From Flavonifractor sp. An10 (GTDB lineage: Bacteria > Bacillota > Clostridia > Oscillospirales > Oscillospiraceae): a DNA stretch of 64,000 nucleotides. The notes beneath the pieces were generated by a model. It saw only the letters and a list, made by a program, of their open reading frames with translations. It had not been told where the DNA came from and did no database searches. Both the position numbers and the translations under genes were made by a program. Every line of letters starts with the position of its first letter. The stretch's first letter is position 1. Positions 34,238 through 43,279 of this stretch are shown here, piece after piece. The stretch is taken from contig NZ_NFMB01000010.1 of the NCBI RefSeq assembly GCF_002161215.1, forward strand, positions 62,001 through 126,000. The letters are read 5' to 3'.

Positions 34238-34490
34238 AGCGTGTCGAAAAGGTCTCACAGAGTTCGCGCCCGCAGGCGCGAAAAAATGGGAATCTGTTTT
34301 CTCCGGCGACACAAGGTGAATTGCCCCGAAGGGGCAAGAGAGGGCCCCCTGGGGGGTGTGCGTCGGAGAAAACACTTCTCAGGCCGCAAGTGTGGGATTT
34401 GTCCGCCTGAAGCGGACAAATCCTGCGCGCGGCGGACTGCATCCTGCTCGAAAAAGCGGCAAAGCCGCTTTTTCGACAGTCTCAGGGCGG
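34238..34490 (-). repeat. Structured interspersed element, copy C
   Basis: Same order of hairpins as copies A and B: CTCACAGAGTT block; CGCGCCCGCAGGCGCG; outer stem GTTTTCTCCG (34296-34305) with CGGAGAAAAC (34364-34373) around the TTGCCCC-GAA-GGGGCAA hairpin and AGGGCCCCCTGGGGGG; GGATTTGTCCGC with GCGGACAAATCC (34395-34423); terminal stem TCGAAAAAGCGGC/GCCGCTTTTTCGA (34448-34476). The left edge is the AGCGTGTCGAAAA motif also seen at 11027 and 51231. Confidence 0.82.
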
Positions 34491-34507
34491 CCCTTCTGCG
34501 TATGTTT

Positions 34508-35230
34508 TTACAGCACTTTGGACAAAAACTCGCGGGTTCGCTCCTCCCTGGGGTTGGCGAAGAAGGCGTGGGGCTCGTTTTGCTCCAGGATGTGGCCGCC
34601 GTCCATGAAGAGGACGCGGCTGCCCACCTCCCGGGCGAAGCCCATCTCGTGGGTGACCACCACCATGGTCATGCCCTCGTTGGCCAGCTCCTTCATCACG
34701 TCCAGCACCTCGCCCACCATCTCGGGGTCCAGGGCGGAGGTGGGCTCGTCAAAGAGCATCACCTTGGGCTTCATGGCCAGGGCGCGGACGATGGCGATGC
34801 GCTGCTTCTGGCCGCCGGAGAGCTGGTTGGGGTAGGCGTCGGCCTTGTCCTCCAGGTTGACCCGGCGGAGCAGGCGGACAGCCTCCTCGTCGGCCTCGGC
34901 CTGGCTCATGAGCTTGGTGCGCACCGGGGCCAGGGTGATGTTTTTGCGGATGGTCATGTTGGGGAACAGGTTGAAGTGCTGGAACACCATGCCCATCTGG
35001 CGGCGGATGGTATCGATGTCCACCTTGGGATCCGTGATCACGGTTCCCTCAAAGGTGATGGTGCCGGAGGTCGGCTCCTCCAGCAGGTTGAGGCACCGCA
35101 GGAAGGTGGACTTGCCGGAGCCGGAGGGGCCGATGATGACCACCTTTTCCCCCTCCTGGATGGTCTCGCTGATGTCGTCCAGGACCAGGTTCTTCCCGAA
35201 GGATTTGGTCAGATGCTCAACGGCGATCAC
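34508..35230 (-). CDS. Polar amino-acid ABC transporter ATP-binding protein (GlnQ/ArtP type)
   Basis: 240 residues. Walker [15 protein letters not shown] loop [10 protein letters not shown], signature [15 protein letters not shown], Walker [15 protein letters not shown], switch HEMGFARE. Length and the H-E-M-G-F-A switch are typical of PAAT-family ATPases. It overlaps the permease gene by 14 bases and is the last gene of the operon before repeat copy C. Confidence 0.94.
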   Translation of the reverse strand: MIAVEHLTKSFGKNLVLDDISETIQEGEKVVIIGPSGSGKSTFLRCLNLLEEPTSGTITFEGTVITDPKVDIDTIRRQMGMVFQHFNLFPNMTIRKNITLAPVRTKLMSQAEADEEAVRLLRRVNLEDKADAYPNQLSGGQKQRIAIVRALAMKPKVMLFDEPTSALDPEMVGEVLDVMKELANEGMTMVVVTHEMGFAREVGSRVLFMDGGHILEQNEPHAFFANPREERTREFLSKVL

Positions 35231-35978
35231 TTTGACGCAGCCTCCTTTCCAGCTTGCTCTGGAGCCAGGTGAAGATCAGCACCATGATCAGGTACATGAC
35301 GGCGGTGATCAGATAGGGCATCATGGGCTGATAGGTGTTGGTGATGATGGCCTTGGCGAAGTAGACGATCTCCTTGCCGCCGATGACATTGATCAGAGAG
35401 GTGTCCTTCAGCAGGGTGATGAACTCGTTGCCCAGGGCGGGCAGGATGGCCTTGAAGGCCTGGGGAATGACGATGAAGCGCATGGTGTCGAAGTAGCCCA
35501 GGCCCAGGGAGCGGCCGGCCTCCATCTGGCCGGGGTCCAGGGACATGAGGCCGCCCCGGATGATCTCCGCCACATAGGCCCCCGAGTTGATGCCCAGGGA
35601 CAGGGCGCCGATGAGGGTCTTGTTCCGGTTGGAGGCGAAGATCACCAGGCCCATGATCAGCAGTTGCACCATCATGGGGGTGCCACGGATCACGGTGACG
35701 TAGATCCTGCACAGGAAGTTGACCACGCTCAGGAAGGGGTTCCGCTTCCCCAGGCGTTGCTGGTCGTGGGCGGTGCGGATCATCGCCACCACCACGCCCA
35801 GGACCACGCCCAGGGCCAGGGCCATTACCGTCACCTCCAGGGTGGTGAGCAGGCCGTCAAAGTACATGGTCCACCGGTCTTTGTAGAACCAGGCGTTGTA
35901 GAATTGGATATAGGCGTTCTGCCAGAACCCGGGATGTTCCAGGGCACTGAATGTCTCATAGAGCTGGGTGAATCCCAT
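35217..35978 (-). CDS. Polar amino-acid ABC transporter permease (GlnP/HisM type)
   Basis: 253 residues from ATG at 35978 (GAGGGGAG upstream; a GTG three bases earlier is possible). Membrane helices near residues 45-70, 95-120 and 205-235, with the coupling loop [22 protein letters not shown]. The N terminus (about 40 residues) is longer than usual. It is downstream of the binding-protein gene, with a hairpin between them. Confidence 0.93.
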   Translation of the reverse strand: MGFTQLYETFSALEHPGFWQNAYIQFYNAWFYKDRWTMYFDGLLTTLEVTVMALALGVVLGVVVAMIRTAHDQQRLGKRNPFLSVVNFLCRIYVTVIRGTPMMVQLLIMGLVIFASNRNKTLIGALSLGINSGAYVAEIIRGGLMSLDPGQMEAGRSLGLGYFDTMRFIVIPQAFKAILPALGNEFITLLKDTSLINVIGGKEIVYFAKAIITNTYQPMMPYLITAVMYLIMVLIFTWLQSKLERRLRQSDRR

Positions 35979-36012
35979 CACGTGCTCCCCTCTCTTGTCA
36001 GATCACAGGGCG

Positions 36013-36040
36013 AAAAGGAGCGGCCACGGGCCGCTCCTTT
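36013..36040 (-). terminator. Intra-operon hairpin between binding protein and permease
   Basis: Stem AAAGGAGCGGCC/GGCCGCTCCTTT, 21 bases after the binding-protein stop, followed by TTTTC on the minus strand. It probably causes partial termination so that the binding protein is made in excess of the permease and ATPase. Confidence 0.6.
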
Positions 36041-36061
36041 CGCGGATATCTTCTGGAATGC

Positions 36062-36949
36062 TTACTCAGCGTTGATGTACTTGGCCACGATCTCGTCCAG
36101 AGTACCGTCGCTCTTCAGCTCATTCAGGGCGGTATTCAGGGCGTTCAGCAGGGCGGTGTTACCCTCGTCCACGGCCAGGCAGTAGTCCTCCTCCACCCAG
36201 TTGCCGGGCAGGATGGTCAGGCCGGCGTCGGGGTTGGCGGCCACATAGGCCTCGGCGGGCTGCTTGTCGATGATCACGGCGTCGATGGTGCCGTTGATCA
36301 GCTCCTGCACGGCGGTGACGCCGCTGTCATAGCCGATCACGTGATCCTCGCCATAGCCGCCGTTCTCCGGGGTGTCGGAGGCGTAGAGGTAGCCGGTGGT
36401 GCCCCGCTGGGTGCCGATCATGTAGTCGCCCAGGTTGTCCAGGGTCACGTCGGAGCCCTCCTTGACGATGACCACCTGCACGCCGGTGGCGTAGGGGTCG
36501 GAGAAGTCAACCACCTCATCCCGCTCCTCGGAGTAGCTCAGGCCGGCCAGCATCATGTCGGCGGAGTTGTTCTGTACAGCCAGCAGGGCGGCGTCGAAGT
36601 CCATGTCGTCGATCACCAGCTCCAGGCCCAGCTTGTCGGCCAGGGCGTAGGCGATCTCAATGTCAATGCCCTCGTAGCCGGAGCCGTTGACGCCGTCCCC
36701 GTCGGCCACCATCTCGTAGGGCGGGAAGGTGGCATTGGTGGACATGATCAGCTTGCCGTCCTCCACAGTAGTGAAGGTTCCGTCGGCGGCCGGGGTCTCG
36801 GTCTCGGGCGCGGTGCTCTCGGTGGCGGCGGGGGTCTCGGTGTTGGGGGCGGGGGTGTTGGAATCTCCGGTGCCGCCGCAGGCGGTCAGCAGGCCCAGGG
36901 ACATGGTGGCGGCCAGCGCGAAGGCGGCCAGCTTCTTGAAGTTCTTCAT
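36062..36949 (-). CDS. Polar amino-acid ABC transporter substrate-binding lipoprotein
   Basis: 295 residues from MKNFKKLAAF. Lipobox LTAC (Cys22), a Thr/Pro/Glu-rich linker to about residue 58, then the SBP_bac_3 domain: LIMSTNATFPPYEM, GIDIEIAYALADKLG, LAGLSYSEERDEVVDFS, IGTQRGTTGYLYA. The GIDIEIA and GTQRGTTG blocks fit arginine, glutamine or cystine binders. An ArgR-like box over its promoter favours a basic amino acid. Confidence 0.92.
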   Translation of the reverse strand: MKNFKKLAAFALAATMSLGLLTACGGTGDSNTPAPNTETPAATESTAPETETPAADGTFTTVEDGKLIMSTNATFPPYEMVADGDGVNGSGYEGIDIEIAYALADKLGLELVIDDMDFDAALLAVQNNSADMMLAGLSYSEERDEVVDFSDPYATGVQVVIVKEGSDVTLDNLGDYMIGTQRGTTGYLYASDTPENGGYGEDHVIGYDSGVTAVQELINGTIDAVIIDKQPAEAYVAANPDAGLTILPGNWVEEDYCLAVDEGNTALLNALNTALNELKSDGTLDEIVAKYINAE

Positions 36950-37014
36950 GGTGTATCTCTCCTTATTCATTCCTTGTATCCTCGAAGGGAAGTTCTCTCG
37001 TTTGGATGCTCCCT

Positions 37015-37053
37015 ATTATACACCATATTCATAAAAATGCAATATTTATTCAT
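37015..37053 (-). promoter_or_regulatory. Promoter with ArgR-like box before the amino-acid ABC operon
   Basis: Minus strand -10 TATAAT (37015-37020), 16-bp spacer, -35 TTGCAT (37037-37042). The -35 lies within ATGAATAAATATTGCAT (37037-37053), which resembles the Bacillus arginine-repressor box (ATGAATAAAAATTCA). A similar sequence occurs at 44481-44498. Confidence 0.55.
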
Positions 37054-37067
37054 TCGTCAAACCCAAC

Positions 37068-37103
37068 AAAAAAAGAAGAGCGGAGCCGTAAGGCTCCGCT
37101 CTT
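37068..37103 (-). terminator. Terminator of the oppA-like gene
   Basis: Stem AAGAGCGGAGCC/GGCTCCGCTCTT followed on the minus strand by CTTTTTTT. Confidence 0.87.
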
Positions 37104-37121
37104 TTCAACAGGGAAAGCTCT

Positions 37122-38858
37122 TTACTCCACGGTAGCGTAGGTAAAGATGAAGTTGCCCAGCGGGGTGTAGTACATGCCGTGGACACGGTCAGACACCATG
37201 TAGGGCTGAGAGTAATAATACAGAGGAGCGATGGCGCAGTCGGTGTCGCACAGCAGGGTCTCGGCCTGGTGCATCAGCTCCATGCGGCCGGCGGCGTCGG
37301 AGTCGCTCAGCACGGTGGTCATCATGGCGTCATACTCGGGGTTGGAGTAGTGGGCGTCGTTGTTGCCGTTGTCGGTCATGAACATGTCCAGGAAGGACAC
37401 GGGGTCGTTGTAGTCGGCGATCCAGCCGTTGCGGCAGATGCTGTAGTCACCGGCGGAACGGGTCTCCAGGAACACGTTCCAGTCCTGGTTGTTCAGGGTC
37501 ACGTTAACACCCAGCACGTTGCTCCACATCTGCTGCAGGGCCTCGGCCACGGCCTGGTGCTTGTCGTCGGTGTTGTACAGGTAGGTGGTCTCGGGGAAGC
37601 CCTCGCCGTTGGGGTAGCCGGCCTGGGCCAGCAGCTCACGGGCCTGGTCGCAGTTGGCCTGATAGGCCTCGTCGGTGTTCTCCACGCTCCAGAAGTCGCC
37701 GCCCACCTCGCGGAAGTCGGGGCCGGAGGTACCCTCGGCGTCAACCACGCTCTCGGGCACCCAAGCGCCGGCGGGGATCTCACCGGCCTGGGTCACCATC
37801 TCCACGATGTAGTTGCGGTCGATGGCCAGGTTGAAGGCCTTGCGAACCAGCACGTTGTCGAAGGGGGCCTTCTGGTTGTTGAAGCAGGCATAGTAGGTGC
37901 CCAGGTAGTCGCCGGCAATCAGGGTGCCGTCGGCCAGCAGGGTGGCAACCTCGTCCGGGGGAGGATTCTGCATGAAGTCCAGATCGCCGCTGTTGAAGGC
38001 GGTCAGCTGGGCGTTGGCGTCGTCCATCAGGGCGAAGGTCAGGCTCTCGATGCTGATGCTGCTCACATCATAGTAGTTCTCGTTGGGAACCATGACGATC
38101 TCGGCGTCGTGAGTCCAGGACTCCATCTTGAAGGGGCCGTTGGTCACATAAGTGGAGGGATCCGTCCAGGTGGTGTTGCCCTCCACGATGTCCTCACGCA
38201 GAGGCATGGTGTTGGGGAAGGCGCAGATGTCCAGGAAGTAGGGGCAGTTGTAGGTCAGCTCCACCACGAAGGTGTGGTCGTCGGGAGCGGACACGCCCAG
38301 CTCCTCCTTGGGCAGCTCGCCGGCGATAATCTCGTTGGCGTTCTTCACCATGGCGATGATGGTGTTGTAGGGGGAGGCGGTGGCGGGATCCACCAGGCGG
38401 CGCCAGGAGTACACGAAGTCGTTGGCGGTGACGGGCTGGCCGTCAGACCACTTGGCGTCGTCGCGCAGGGTGAAGGTGTAGGTAAAGGTGCCGTCACCGT
38501 TGTCGGTGACCTCGGGCTCGGCAGCGGCCATGCCCAGATCCAGCTCAGCGGTGGCGCCGTTGCGGCCGTCGCCGGAGGGATCGCTGTCAACCCACTTGTA
38601 CAGGCCCTCGAACAGGTGGCTGATCATGACGTTGCCGTCCACAGTCCGGTTCAGGCTGGGATCCATGGTCTCAGGCTCAGACGCGAAGCAGACACGGATG
38701 GAGTTGGTGCCGGTGGCGACCGCGCCGGTCTCGACCGGGGTGGTCTCGCCGCCGGTGGGAGAGGTCTCGGTGGGCTGCGTGCCGCCGCCGCAGCCGGCCA
38801 GCAGGCCGACAGTCAGCGCCGCAGACAGACCCAGAGCAAGGATTCTGCGCTTCTTCAT
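37122..38858 (-). CDS. Oligopeptide ABC transporter substrate-binding lipoprotein (OppA/SBP_bac_5)
   Basis: 578 residues from MKKRRILALG, with GGAGG upstream. Lipobox LAGC (Cys23), linker, then the family 5 binding domain: RVCFASEPETMDPSLNRTVDG, TLRDDAKWSDGQPVTANDFVYSWRR, and KAFNLAIDRNYIVEM. The blocks match OppA/DppA peptide binders. It has its own promoter (39018-39046) and lies 0.95 kb downstream of the oppBCDF-type genes on the same strand, separated by a tandem repeat array. Confidence 0.92.
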   Translation of the reverse strand: MKKRRILALGLSAALTVGLLAGCGGGTQPTETSPTGGETTPVETGAVATGTNSIRVCFASEPETMDPSLNRTVDGNVMISHLFEGLYKWVDSDPSGDGRNGATAELDLGMAAAEPEVTDNGDGTFTYTFTLRDDAKWSDGQPVTANDFVYSWRRLVDPATASPYNTIIAMVKNANEIIAGELPKEELGVSAPDDHTFVVELTYNCPYFLDICAFPNTMPLREDIVEGNTTWTDPSTYVTNGPFKMESWTHDAEIVMVPNENYYDVSSISIESLTFALMDDANAQLTAFNSGDLDFMQNPPPDEVATLLADGTLIAGDYLGTYYACFNNQKAPFDNVLVRKAFNLAIDRNYIVEMVTQAGEIPAGAWVPESVVDAEGTSGPDFREVGGDFWSVENTDEAYQANCDQARELLAQAGYPNGEGFPETTYLYNTDDKHQAVAEALQQMWSNVLGVNVTLNNQDWNVFLETRSAGDYSICRNGWIADYNDPVSFLDMFMTDNGNNDAHYSNPEYDAMMTTVLSDSDAAGRMELMHQAETLLCDTDCAIAPLYYYSQPYMVSDRVHGMYYTPLGNFIFTYATVE

Positions 38859-38934
38859 TTGCTTGTACCTCCAATCAATTCTTGATCCTCTTATTTGTAT
38901 CCAGAACGCCCGAAGGCGCAGATACCGTCTTACT

Positions 38935-39046
38935 CCGCTGCCCCGTGCCGGGGCAGCGGACAGGGGTTAACCCCTGTTGTCCGCACCGGGTATACAGTTG
39001 TATTCCCTATGGGGTGCATTATAGCACACATTCTCACTGTTGTAAA
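38935..39046 (-). promoter_or_regulatory. Promoter and hairpin-rich leader of the oppA-like gene
   Basis: Minus strand -35 TTTACA (39041-39046), 17-bp spacer, -10 TATAAT (39018-39023). The leader to the start at 38858 is about 150 bases and contains two hairpins: ACAGGGGTT/AACCCCTGT (38960-38977) and CCGCTGCCCCG/CGGGGCAGCGG (38935-38959). Neither is followed by a T tract. The rest of the leader shows no further structure by eye. Confidence 0.65.
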
Positions 39047-39144
39047 GTTTCAAACTAGCGCAGCAGAGTGCGTGCCGCAAACACTGCCCTCCCCCTCTGC
39101 ATCAGGGGAAGGGCGTGTCGTTATTCCGCGGAACCTGCGGCATG

Positions 39145-39640
39145 ATACCCCCTCCGCTCTCCGAGGGGGACATCATCCAGCCGCTCTGTGGGGCGCGACG
39201 ACTCGGCGCGCCGACTTAACCCAGCAGGTGGCACGCGGCCCAGTAAAGGCGCGGGCATGTTCTGCGGAACATGCGTCCCTTCGCTCCAAAGCCGCGCCTT
39301 CCAGTGGGAACCAGTTCCCCCTGGATACGCGCCTCCGGCGCGATACCCCCTCCGCTCTCCGAGGGGGACATCATCCAGCCGCTCTGTGGGGCGCGACGAC
39401 TCGGCGCGCCGTCTTAACCCAGCAGGTGGCACGCGGCCCAGTAAAGGCGCGGGCATGTTCTGCGGAACATGCGTCGCTTCGCTCCAAAGCCGCGCCTTCC
39501 AGGGGGAACCAGTTCCCCCTAGATACGCGCCTCCGGCGCGATACCCCCTCCGCTCTCCGAGGGGAACATAATCCAGCCGCTCTGTGGGGCGCGACGACTC
39601 GGCGCGCCGTCTTAACCCAGCAGGTGGCACGCGGCCCAGT
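39145..39640. repeat. Tandem repeat, 198-bp period, 2.5 copies, carrying the 3' end of the oppF-type gene
   Basis: Units begin with ATACCCCCTCCGCTCTCCGA at 39145, 39343 and 39541, that is, exactly 198 bp apart, with few differences between copies. Each contains TTAACCCAGCAGGTGGCACGCGGCCCAGT, whose complement reads HWAACHLLG-stop, the same last residues as the oppF-type gene that ends at 39804. The third unit breaks off at about 39640 into a divergent stretch that again leads to the genuine gene end. The repeats contain no credible gene. The region 39641-39803 holds the transition sequence with short GC-rich palindromes. Confidence 0.85.
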
Positions 39641-39803
39641 GACCCGGCGCGTGCGCCCCACGCGGCAGGCCGCGCGGGGGCCCCGGTTTGATTTCACATC
39701 CTCGGGCGGAGTGAATCCGCCCTGCGGCAAGGTTTTGCTGCGCAAAACGCTTGGGCGCCGCTGTCGCGGCGGCTCGCTCTCGCTCGCAAGAGCACGCGCC
39801 GAC

Positions 39804-40838
39804 TTAGCCCAGCAGATGACACGCAGCCCAGTGACCCGGCGCGTGCTCTTTGAACTCGGGGGCGGCCTCCTTGCACTTGTCGGTGGCGTAGGGGCAGCGG
39901 GTGTGGAACCGGCAGCCTCTGGGCGGGTTCATGGGGGAGGGGATGTCGCCCTCCAGCACGATGCGCTGCCGCTGACGGCTGACCTCCGGGTCGGGCACCG
40001 GCACTGCGGACAGCAGGGTCTTGGTGTAGGGGTGCAGGGGGTTCTTGTTGAGCTCATAGCTCTCGGCCAGCTCCACCAGAGAGCCCAGGTACATGACGCC
40101 GATGCGGGTGGAGATGTGGCGCACCACGGACAGGTCGTGGGCGATGAACAGGTACGTCAGGCCCAGATCCTGCTGCATGTCCTCCAGCATGTTGACCACC
40201 TGGGACTGGATGGACACGTCCAGGGCGGAGATGGGCTCGTCGCAGACGATGAACTCGGGCTTCACGGCCAGGGCGCGGGCGATGCCCACGCGCTGCTGCT
40301 GGCCGCCGGAGAACTCGTGGGGGTAGCGGTTGGCGTGCTCGGTGTTGAGGCCCACCATGCCCAGCAGCTCCTTGATGCGGTCGGTGCGCTCCTGCTTGGA
40401 GGCGCAGAGCTTATGGATATCCAGGGCCTCGCCGATGATCTCGCCCACCGTCATGCGGGGATCCAGGGAGGCGGAGGGATCCTGGAAGATGATCTGCATC
40501 TTGCGGCGGTAGGGCAGCATGTTGACCTGCTTGCCCTTGGCCACCTTGGCGTGGTGCTTCTCCCCGTCCTCGCCCACGGGCCAGGGGTCATCCCCCTGGA
40601 AGATGGTCTCGCCGCCGTAGACGATGCGGCCGGAGGTGGGGTTGTACAGCTGCAGGATCGTGCGGCCCAGGGTGGTCTTGCCGCAGCCGGACTCGCCCAC
40701 CAGGCCCAGGGTCTCGCCCCGGCGGATGAAGAGGGACACGTCCTCCACCGCCTGGACGCCGGGGCCCTTGACGCCCTTGACCGGGAAGTATTTTTTCAGG
40801 TGATCGACCTGAACCAGGATTTCATTCTTCTCACTCAC
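39804..40838 (-). CDS. Oligopeptide ABC transporter ATP-binding protein (OppF/DppF type)
   Basis: 344 residues from a GTG start with GGAGGAGGTGA upstream; it overlaps the previous gene by 8 bases. Walker [14 protein letters not shown], signature [15 protein letters not shown], Walker [16 protein letters not shown], switch HDLSVVRH; then the oligopeptide C-terminal domain with cysteines [14 protein letters not shown], typical of a [4Fe-4S] cluster or zinc site in this family. Its last codons (HWAACHLLG) are copied in the tandem array downstream. Confidence 0.94.
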   Translation of the reverse strand: MSEKNEILVQVDHLKKYFPVKGVKGPGVQAVEDVSLFIRRGETLGLVGESGCGKTTLGRTILQLYNPTSGRIVYGGETIFQGDDPWPVGEDGEKHHAKVAKGKQVNMLPYRRKMQIIFQDPSASLDPRMTVGEIIGEALDIHKLCASKQERTDRIKELLGMVGLNTEHANRYPHEFSGGQQQRVGIARALAVKPEFIVCDEPISALDVSIQSQVVNMLEDMQQDLGLTYLFIAHDLSVVRHISTRIGVMYLGSLVELAESYELNKNPLHPYTKTLLSAVPVPDPEVSRQRQRIVLEGDIPSPMNPPRGCRFHTRCPYATDKCKEAAPEFKEHAPGHWAACHLLG

Positions 40839-41925
40839 GGCCGGTCACCTCCTCCTGCTCGTTCTCCGCGGCCGGGGCGGCCCCGGCCTCCGGCGCGGTG
40901 CCGGCGGCCTTCTCCCGCTCCAGCTGCTCCTGCACCCGCAGCCAGCAGGCGGAGCGGTGGTTGCCGCCCAGCTCCACGTAGGGGGGCATCTTCTGCAGGC
41001 AGATCTTCATGGCGTGCTCGCACCGGGGGGCGAAGGGGCAGCCCTCGGGGGGATTGAGCATGTCCACGGGGGTGCCCTCGATGGGGATCAGCCGCTCATA
41101 GCTCTCGGCGTCCACCCGGGGCATGGAGCGCAGCAGGCCCACGGTGTAGGGGTGGCCGGGCTTGTAGAAGATGTCGTCCACCGGGCCCTGCTCCACGATC
41201 TTGCCGGCGTACATGACGGAGACCTTGTCGCAGATCTCGGCCACCACGCCCAGGTTGTGGGTGATGAAGATGATGCCCATGTGGGTCTTCTTCTGGAGGG
41301 ACTTCATCAGCTCCAGAATCTGGGCCTGGATGGTCACGTCCAGGGCGGTGGTGGGCTCATCGGCGATGAGCAGCTTGGGGTGGCAGATGAGGCCCATGGC
41401 GATCATGACGCGCTGGCGCATGCCGCCGGAGAACTCGTGGGGGTACTGCTTCATCCGCTTCTGCACGTTGTTGATGCCCACCAGCTCCAGCATCTCCATG
41501 GCCCGCTTGGCGGCGGCGGCCTTGGAGATCTTCTTGTCGTGGGCCCGCAGGGCCTCGATAAGCTGGTTGCCCACGGTGTAAACCGGGTTGAGGCAGGTCA
41601 TGGGGTTCTGGAAGATCATGGCCACCTCGCTGCCCCGGAAGGCGGCCATCTCGTTCTTGCCGAAGGAGAGCACGTCTCTGCCCTCGAAGGTGATGGAGCC
41701 GCCGATGACCTTGCCGGGGGACTGGAGCAGGCCCATGATGGAGTAGGCCTCCTGGCTCTTGCCGGAGCCGGACTCGCCCACGATGCCCATCACCTCGTCG
41801 TAGTCCAGGTCATAGCTGATGCCGCTGACCGCCTTGACCTCGCCGGCGGGGGTGAAGAAGGAGACGCGCAGATCCTTGACTTCCAGCAGCTTTCCGGTTT
41901 TCTCATTCTGTACCGTCTGTTCCAT
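40831..41925 (-). CDS. Oligopeptide ABC transporter ATP-binding protein (OppD/DppD type)
   Basis: 364 residues. Walker A GESGSGKSQEAYSIM, signature EFSGGMRQRVMIAMG, Walker B LLIADEPTTALDVT, switch HNLGVVAE, C-terminal CPFAPRCEHAMKIC. In Walker A the residue after the Lys-Ser is Gln where Thr/Ser-Val is common. The C-terminal tail is Ala/Glu rich. Paired with the OppF-type ATPase. Confidence 0.94.
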   Translation of the reverse strand: MEQTVQNEKTGKLLEVKDLRVSFFTPAGEVKAVSGISYDLDYDEVMGIVGESGSGKSQEAYSIMGLLQSPGKVIGGSITFEGRDVLSFGKNEMAAFRGSEVAMIFQNPMTCLNPVYTVGNQLIEALRAHDKKISKAAAAKRAMEMLELVGINNVQKRMKQYPHEFSGGMRQRVMIAMGLICHPKLLIADEPTTALDVTIQAQILELMKSLQKKTHMGIIFITHNLGVVAEICDKVSVMYAGKIVEQGPVDDIFYKPGHPYTVGLLRSMPRVDAESYERLIPIEGTPVDMLNPPEGCPFAPRCEHAMKICLQKMPPYVELGGNHRSACWLRVQEQLEREKAAGTAPEAGAAPAAENEQEEVTGRE

Positions 41926-41947
41926 GGTTATGGTGTCTCCTCCTCTC

Positions 41948-43276
41948 TTATTTCTTCAGCCGGGGATCCAGGGCATCCCGCAGGCCGTCGCCGAACAGGT
42001 TGAACGCCAGGATCATCACGCTGATGATGATGGCGGGGATAATCAGCCGGTAGGGGTAGGTATTGATGCCGCCCAGGGCGTCGGAGCACATGGAGCCCAG
42101 GCTGGTCATGGGGGCCAGCACGCCCACGCCCAGGAAGGACATGAAGGACTCGGTGAAGATGGCCGACGGGATCTGCAGGCAGGTGGTGGCCACGATCTGG
42201 CCGATGCAGTTGGGCAGCAGGTGCCGCTTGATGATCCGGCCGCTGGAGGCGCCCAGGGCGCGGGCGGCGGTGACGTACTCCTGCTTCTTCAGGGTGAGGA
42301 TCTGGCCGCGGATGATGCGGCTCAGGCCCACCCAGTACAGGCAGGCAAAGGCGATGAACATGCCGATCAGGTTGGGGCCCACCGTCTTGAAGAACTCCGC
42401 CAGGGGGTTGCCCTGGTGGTCTGTGATGAACTGGGTGACATGGGGGCTCATGGCCGTGGAAATGAGCAGGATGATGAGCACGTCGGGCAGGGAGTAGATC
42501 ACGTCCACGATGCGCTGCATGACCACGTCCACGGTGCCGCCGAAGAAGCCGGAGATGGAGCCGTAGATGGAGCCGATGATGAGCACGATCAGGGCGGCGG
42601 CCAGGCCGATGATCATGGACACCCGGGTGGCGATCATGGTGCGCACAAGGATGTCGCGGCCGTACCGGTCAGTGCCGAAGATGTGGGGGAACACCTTCTC
42701 GCCGGCCTCGATGCGCTCCAGCTCGTCCAGGGAGTAGCCGAAGGGCTGGAGGGAATAGCCCAGCTCCTTGTAGATCTGGGCCTCGGTCATGCCCTCGTAC
42801 TTCTCGGAGCCGCCGGCGCGGATCTGGGCCCGGATCAGGGCCGCGTCCTTGCTGGTGAACTCCTCGCCGTTGGCCTCGGCCTCGGCCCGGGCGGCCTCAA
42901 CGGCCTCGTCGGGATCCTGGGCGGCGGTGGCCTCCGCGTAGGCCCGCTGGGCCTCCAGGGAGTAGTGCCAGGGGTAGAGGTTCTCCGCCCCCTGATTGAA
43001 GCCGGTGTTGGTGTAGGGCACAAGGAGGGGCCCCACAAAGGCGAAGAGCACCAGGAGTACAATGACCCCCAGGGCCACCATGGCCACCACATTCTTGCGC
43101 AGCCGCCGCCAGGCGTCGGCCCAGTAGGACACGCTCTTGCGCTGCTGGATGAAGTCCTCCTTCTCGTCGCTGCTGGCCGGGGCGAAGTCCGCCGCCGTCA
43201 GGCTGTTGAGTTCCAGCAGGGGATCCACATTGGGCTGGAGGGAGCCAAGGACGGCCTTTTTCTTTTTCTCTGCCAT
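41948..43276 (-). CDS. Oligopeptide ABC transporter permease (OppC/DppC type) with long insertion
   Basis: 442 residues, against about 300 for usual OppC. After the N-terminal helix (NVVAMVALGVIVLLVLFAF at about 68-86) there is an Ala/Glu-rich insertion of about 100 residues (about 105-205) before the conserved HIFGTDRYGRDILVR motif. The core permease (about 225-440) has the coupling loop AARALGASSGRIIKRHLLPN and the C-terminal GDGLRDALDPRLK. The insertion should lie outside the membrane. Confidence 0.92.
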   Translation of the reverse strand: MAEKKKKAVLGSLQPNVDPLLELNSLTAADFAPASSDEKEDFIQQRKSVSYWADAWRRLRKNVVAMVALGVIVLLVLFAFVGPLLVPYTNTGFNQGAENLYPWHYSLEAQRAYAEATAAQDPDEAVEAARAEAEANGEEFTSKDAALIRAQIRAGGSEKYEGMTEAQIYKELGYSLQPFGYSLDELERIEAGEKVFPHIFGTDRYGRDILVRTMIATRVSMIIGLAAALIVLIIGSIYGSISGFFGGTVDVVMQRIVDVIYSLPDVLIILLISTAMSPHVTQFITDHQGNPLAEFFKTVGPNLIGMFIAFACLYWVGLSRIIRGQILTLKKQEYVTAARALGASSGRIIKRHLLPNCIGQIVATTCLQIPSAIFTESFMSFLGVGVLAPMTSLGSMCSDALGGINTYPYRLIIPAIIISVMILAFNLFGDGLRDALDPRLKK

Positions 43277-43279
43277 TCT

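Noticed and set aside
26539-34442. Two short minus-strand frames sharing a peptide (AHPPGGPLLPLRGNSPC) in copies B and C
   Set aside because: The similarity follows from the conserved nucleotide core. Base changes preserve pairing rather than codons, and neither frame has a ribosome site.
39145-39640. Possible CRISPR array
   Set aside because: Units are 198 bp and nearly identical over their whole length, with no short repeat plus unique spacer pattern and no cas genes.
39121-39745. Open frames through the 198-bp tandem array
   Set aside because: The frames exist because the 198-bp unit is a multiple of three with no stops. The peptides are repetitive, Arg/Pro rich, and the array carries copies of a neighbouring gene's end.
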